From Guyanagaster necrorhizus (taxonomy: Eukaryota > Basidiomycota > Agaricomycetes > Agaricales > Physalacriaceae): 64,000 nt of DNA. Each line of letters begins with the position of its first letter. Position 1 is the first letter of the stretch. The stretch lies in assembly GCF_019112545.1 (NCBI RefSeq), contig NW_025064880.1:1962465-2026464 (forward strand), given 5' to 3'. The notes under the pieces are model-generated. The model saw only the letters and a list, made by a program, of their open reading frames with translations, searched no databases and was not told the DNA's origin. Shown here piece by piece: positions 59,074 to 64,000 of the stretch. Made by a program: the position numbers and the translations under genes.

Positions 59074-59373
59074 TCGATTTATATCCATTGCCCGGGACTT
59101 AAACCAGGCGGACGCTTTGATAGAGCGAGAAGTGGTCTTCCCGTGTGCCTCCCCTTTCCTTCCGTGTCAATATTATAGTTTTATCTCTTTGTCTATTCAT
59201 CTTTCGGATTTTTGTTTCTTTTCCCATGAGAGGCCTCTCCCTTTGAAGCACCAACGTCGGATACCATTTCGTCCGCAATGGTGGTACTACTGAGATGGCG
59301 GAAGTCGCCTACTCTCACAAGGAGCTCACACGAAAGGTGAACAGGTGTATGGATCACTCTAAGGTTTACACAA
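59074..59373. other. Convergent intergenic region
   Basis: 300 bp between the Rab11 stop and the next gene's 3' end. Pyrimidine-rich; nothing else recognised. Confidence 0.4.
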
Positions 59374-60794
59374 TTAAGACGGGCACCTGCAGAAGGAATA
59401 ACCCCAGGAATTGCTTACTGCTCTCATCCCCGAATTATTGACATCGACAACGTACCAGCACGCAACTCTTCTATCCTGGTCCTTCTGGAGGGAATCCAAG
59501 TATCGTTGCATCACAAAATCAGCGGGCATTTCCCCCTGCTGTGCATGAATACATTTCCTCGCTTCAGAGGCTGCCATATCGTAGTCCTCATCCAAGCAAA
59601 TCAGTTCCGATGCAGTGTAGTACGGGACCTTGTGTGGCGTCGCTGTTTTCCTTCCATAATCGTTCTCTATCCATTCATCAGCGGAACCGGAATCACTGGC
59701 CTGGCGTCGACATCCTTTCCCGCCACGGTGGCGGCATTTGCACAAATCCTTACCGTGTTTGACAGAACTGTTAGCTTCGGCTCTCCAAACAAGTTTCTCG
59801 AGATCGCGTCGTGCGTTGCTATCAAAACGCCAGGCCTTCGCAAGAACGGAGAACTGAGAGATGCTGTTAGCTAACCTGATATAAGTCTTAAGCAAATTCG
59901 GCTAGATTCATGATGTTCAAGGTCCCGACATGCCAATGTCGCACCTTTTCTCGATCATCCTACAGCCCGTTTTGAGTAGGTCGCTTTGAATGGAGAGACT
60001 ATTGAAGCTTACCAGCGTAAAGATAAAAGGTTAGGTAGTAAGCAATGGCCCGCCGTGTGTAACAGCCCGTAATTCCCAGAAGATGTTTTTGCTCGAAGCC
60101 AAGGAATCTGCGGTGTCGTAGAATCGCGGCGAAGTCCATGAGGAGGAGGTGGTAGAGAGTAACGTGCTGGTTGTTTGTATTGTACTCAGTCGCAAACATG
60201 GACAGGGAGAGGCGTAAACTATACTCAACATGCTCGCTTGAGCTGGTAACCTCCATCGGAATTCGGTGCTTTGCCGCGAACGCGTTGATAGCACTCTCGG
60301 TGGATTCGGGTAGCCGGTAGAAGGCCAATCCATCGCATATCATGCTGAGGGAGGTATTAAATGGCGTTCCAAATTGTATGCTCGTCGATGTTAATACTTC
60401 ATGATCATATCTACGAGGGAGATAATGGGTGCGTATCAATGACGGTTTATTATAAAACGCACCTTATTGCCTTTGAGTTCTGTTTCTCCACCACCATCCT
60501 CATAACCTGTGTCAATAGTGTATCTGAGACCATAGTCATCAGTATCCGAGGAGAATTGAGCATTGAATGATGTCAACAGATCTTCAGTGACCTTCTTCGG
60601 CTTGAAATCCTCTGCATTGTCATTTCTGACTCTTGTGAGACGGTCTAGGACCGAAAATATTCACGGATGCCAGAAGCGTGTAGTATACAAATCAAAACGG
60701 GACCTGTAAAGCTTTTGGGAGACAAAGACACATAAGGTTGGGCTTCTTTCTCAATCGCGGATGGTTTGTCATCTGGGCTCCTGATGCCTACCAT
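59374..60794 (-). CDS. Hypothetical protein with Cys/His-rich C-terminal half
   Basis: Four or more exons. The start is at 60794 (MVGIRSPDDKPSAIEKEAQP). Exon 2 (60463-60644) joins in phase and reads DRLTRVRNDNAEDFKPKKVT and LLTSFNAQFSS. The third part reads YDHEVLTSTSIQFGTPFNTS, then MATEYNTNN-like sequence and YTRRAIAYYLTFYLYAGKLQ. The last (59374-59880) has LVWRAEANSS, KDLCKCRHRGGKGCRRQ and YVVDVNNSGMRAVS. The exon 2/3 join is one base out of phase with the obvious splice sites, so a detail is missing. I do not recognise a family or function. Confidence 0.55.
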
Positions 60795-61147
60795 GGCGGC
60801 GGTAGCCCATTGCGTAAATGCTTGTTTGTTTGTCGCTAGTCCAGACTTGACTGGAAATATATGTGAAAAGCTACTCCGTTGCTTCCGGGACCCTCAAACT
60901 TTAAAGGATGGAATAATTAGATGTATGTATGTGGTCGAGTAAACGTTGCCCTATGACGTGTAGAGAGGTAACGTTACATGACCTGGTGCCGGAATCTCGG
61001 ACCGAAACTTGAAATCCAATGATCTATGTATGATAGATTACTATTTACAAGCCCTGCTATGACCTTGCAACCAGATACAGTTGTTCAGTTGTTTTTGAAC
61101 TCCTTTCAAGCACACTTCGGTTAAATTCAGGGTACTCGGCCGAGCAC
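60795..61147. other. Intergenic, 3' flank of GPI13
   Basis: 350 bp, no feature recognised beyond the promoter side of the hypothetical gene at left. Confidence 0.4.
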
Positions 61148-64000
61148 TTAATCTTGCTTAGATGCGCCACGGAACATGCCACTCAGCGGTTTCAACTTCC
61201 AACGAATCCTCTCAAGACCTATGCCCACTCCGATGAGCACCGCAACGTCTACAACCAGCACACCAAGCACCCCAGCCATGAACCGGGGTGCAAATACCTT
61301 CCACACCATGAGGTGCCGTCTCAGCACCGCCGCGCTCACAGCAGTACCCAGCAGCAAAGACGCATAATACATCATCATCCCAAGCGCAGCCATGACGCTT
61401 TCCCCTCTAACTTTGACATCAATTCTCGGCTGCTCGTCGGCTGATGAGATGAACAGAGGAGGACGATTCCATAGTGCCAACAGCGGCACAGCAATCCCCG
61501 CAAGGAACACAGGTCCAAAAGAATTCAGCACCACGGTTATCGGCGCGAATGGGTAAGTCACGCTTGGCGTTAGCAGGAAGGCAGACTTCCATTGGATGGA
61601 AGATATCGTGGACTGGTGGCCTGTTGCGAAGAATGTGTGAAGCCCAAGTAGTGCGATTGGCAGGATGTCAGCGAATCGAATCATGGGCGATTGGTCTTTC
61701 GTAGGTTGCAAAATTACCGACGGATTCGAGGAAGCGAAGGCTTCTTCGTAGTACCTGGCGTCACGCGCGCTGTCAACGACTTCCAAGAACGCTAGAAGAG
61801 CTACGGCGCCTAGTCCAAGGACAACTTGGCTCGTCAGCTGGGAAGATGTATACACCAAAACGAAGAAGATACTCCAGAAGAGGAGATATGGCGCACCGAA
61901 AGCGTTGGCGAACCCGATGACTTCGACTTTGCGTAGTTTTTTATTTGGTTCTTCCGTGATAGAGACGTCTATGCAGAGGGTGAAGAACCACCAAAGTAGA
62001 CCACCAACGAGGAGTATAAGAGCGAATGAGCCACGAGCGAGATATGTCCTGCTGATACGCAGCGTGGTGGTCCACGCATCACCCAAATACCCTGTGGAAT
62101 CGAGCCATTCCAGTATCCAGTACCCGGTGCCTGCGAGCAATGCCGGGATGAGGACGATAGGAATGAAAAAGTGGGCTAGTCCCACGTCTGAACGGGAGAC
62201 ATGCAAGAAACGTTGGAGGATATATGGGATGCCAACTGCAACTGGGACAGCGAGAACTAATATTGGCACGGGAGGGGTAGGAAGAGTGGAAGAGGAGTAG
62301 AATGTGACATGACAATAAGGCTGCTGTTCTTCTCTGCAGATCGTACTTATCGCCATGAGTCTGACGCATACCGCATACAAGAACGAAAACCCGAGGATGC
62401 GGTACCGAAGGCGGGATGTGGCCGCTGTTATCCCAGTGAAAACGAATGGGACAATAGACGTTAGACAGAGGTAGAGGATAACGCGGTCCTCCCAAAATGT
62501 AAAAGAGTTGGAGAAGAATGTGATGGTATGAAGAACAAGGGGAATCGGGATTGATTTCAGGGTTGAAATTTTGGGGGGAAAAGATATGATAATTAGCATG
62601 CTAGATAGAAGAGGTGCGGCAAATAGAATACAGTCAAGGGAGTCAATACCCTGAAGGTATTTCCTGAGGCCGAGAGACAGGACAAGGCCAAGGACAGCTC
62701 CTCCTGACATCCCACGAAGGCTTTTTGATACCCGCGGAGCTGACCACTTACCCCATTCATATCTGGCTTCTCTAAGTCCGGAATACATTGTCCAACTGGC
62801 AATGAAGCCCACCGCAAGCACCGCGAGGCCAAAAGCCATTCGCAAAGGATTGAATTGAGCCCATAGAGCTCGACATGTAGACAGAGCTACACGGTTATAG
62901 TTGGCCAGTGTGATCAGTCGAAAGTCCCCTCTCAGTTCTGGATTTTGCGTAGCATGCCATGCAAGCTCCAATTCATCCCAATAGTCGTCCAATTCCCCGC
63001 CCGATGCGCTGGAGCGATAGGCTTCTAGATAGCGATATATCTGCGCAGCGTTGAGCTGTAGCGCCTGGGAGAAGTCTGTGCCTTTGTCGTTCCTCCAGAA
63101 AAGCTCTGGAATAACGGAGCCGAGGTTATTGAACGGAATTGGGAGACCAAGAAGGAGAGACAGAGTGGGGAGAAGGTCGATCTGTTGTACAGACCGATGG
63201 GGAAGAGGTGCCCCGGGAAAAGTTGAGTATTGTAGGACGCCGGAGGGGAGGGAAGACAGTTCTCGGGACAGTTGGGGCCCTTTGCTGTATATCCATAGCG
63301 CCGAGGAGGTTTCCAGAGATCCGTCGCCGCCATGATCTCCAGACCTATCCATGCCGTGATCGCCAAGAACGACGAGGAGTGTGTTGTCATCTAGAAGCTC
63401 GACGACGCGTTTCAGCACGTCGTTCATCTGTTCAAGCTTTGCTTTCATGCCTGGGTGATCAGGGCCGACTCTGTGACCGACGTGGTCGACCCCTAGAAAA
63501 TGACCAATGAGAAAATCAAAGGGTTTGCTTTGGTCCTCTAACAGAGGGAAGAGATGGGTGATGACGCCCTCATCGACAGTGTGAAGGTCCTCGACGTTGA
63601 ACGAGTCGTACGGGAAAGACATGTTGGGACCGAATGAGTCTGGAAACACGGAAATCCACGTGTCGTCTCCCATAAAGGCGGCCTTGGTCGAACCTCAGCT
63701 GATATAGTGCAAAAAAAGAGAACCAAAAGACACACTGATTTTCCTGCAAGCTGCAATTGGTTCATGATTGAATCTTCAGCGATTGAAGACGCGCCGAAGT
63801 TGTTTCCGAGATCGACAAAAGTGGGAAGGGAGCCGGTGGTAAGACCTTTGATTCGCTGAAGGGTGGTCGTAGGTGGATCAGAGTATGCATTGAAGAGAAA
63901 AGAGTGAGCTGGACGCGACGCCGTGAGCTGCTGAGGGAGACTCAGAATATTGTGGTGGAACGGCGACACGGGAATTGGAGGATTTGGTGAAAGAAAGTCG
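61148..64000 (-). CDS. gpi13: GPI ethanolamine-phosphate transferase 3 (GPI13/PIG-O), partial
   Basis: Adds phosphoethanolamine to the third mannose of GPI anchors in the ER. The N terminus lies beyond the right edge. Two exons are visible: 63736 to the edge, and 61148-63682. The luminal alkaline-phosphatase-like domain has TTTLQRIKGLTTGSLPTFVD with the catalytic Thr, MGDDTWISVFPDSF, FLIGHFLGVDHVGHRVGPDH and LLVVLGDHGMDRSGDHGG with the metal ligands. About a dozen hydrophobic membrane segments follow (for example MAFGLAVLAVGFIAS, FALILLVGGLLWWF). It ends LSGMFRGASKQD. The second exon is intronless for 845 codons, unusual beside its intron-rich neighbours. Confidence 0.93.

Overview
The window is nuclear DNA of a filamentous basidiomycete, most likely an agaricomycete. 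Genes are dense and are cut by many introns of about 48-65 bp with GTRNGY donors. Several encoded families are basidiomycete-typical: a DUF6699-type protein, a DUF7330-type protein, a BTB/POZ protein, and a GH10 xylanase with a CBM1 domain. I assembled exon models by hand from splice signals and reading frame. Where every exon joins in phase I say so; elsewhere the outer limits are approximate.

Layout. Positions 1 to about 10,860 are a CpG-starved nest of decayed Ty3/gypsy chromodomain retrotransposons. A plus-strand element (137-4779 plus a 3' LTR) has its LTR split by a complete minus-strand element (5202-9871, two 389-bp LTRs). A third, minus-strand LTR fragment fills 1-136. A 173-bp inverted repeat (arms 10131-10303 and 10406-10578) lies next to the nest. 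CpG-rich genic DNA then begins abruptly.

Genes in order: NTF2 (+); DUF6699-type protein (-); GH10-CBM1 xylanase (-, 18 exons including a 2-nt exon); RAD18 (+); DUF7330-type protein (+); MIP18/CIA2 (-) divergent from a DCN1-like gene (+); mitochondrial D-lactate dehydrogenase (-); CCR4-NOT ubiquitin ligase NOT4 (-); uracil-DNA glycosylase (-); T5orf172/Mug113-type protein (-); LCP5/neuroguidin (-); BTB protein (+); secreted FAD oxidase (-); hypothetical acidic protein (-); TolB-propeller/amidohydrolase fusion (-); lipoyl-domain PDX1-like protein (+); spartin/senescence-domain protein (-); L-rhamnose mutarotase (-); TauD-type dioxygenase (-); Rab11/Ypt31 (+, with a 5-nt exon); hypothetical protein (-); and GPI13/PIG-O ethanolamine-phosphate transferase (-, running off the right edge).

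Most genes are unrelated housekeeping functions: nuclear transport, DNA repair, Fe-S assembly, neddylation, rRNA processing, Golgi traffic and GPI anchors. Xylanase, FAD oxidase and rhamnose mutarotase fit a plant-cell-wall-degrading lifestyle. I see no gene cluster that forms a pathway. The most notable observations are the micro-exons of 2, 5 and 7 nt, a lipoyl domain whose lipoylated lysine is replaced by valine, and mirrored TG/CA differences between the two LTRs that record CpG decay on opposite strands.
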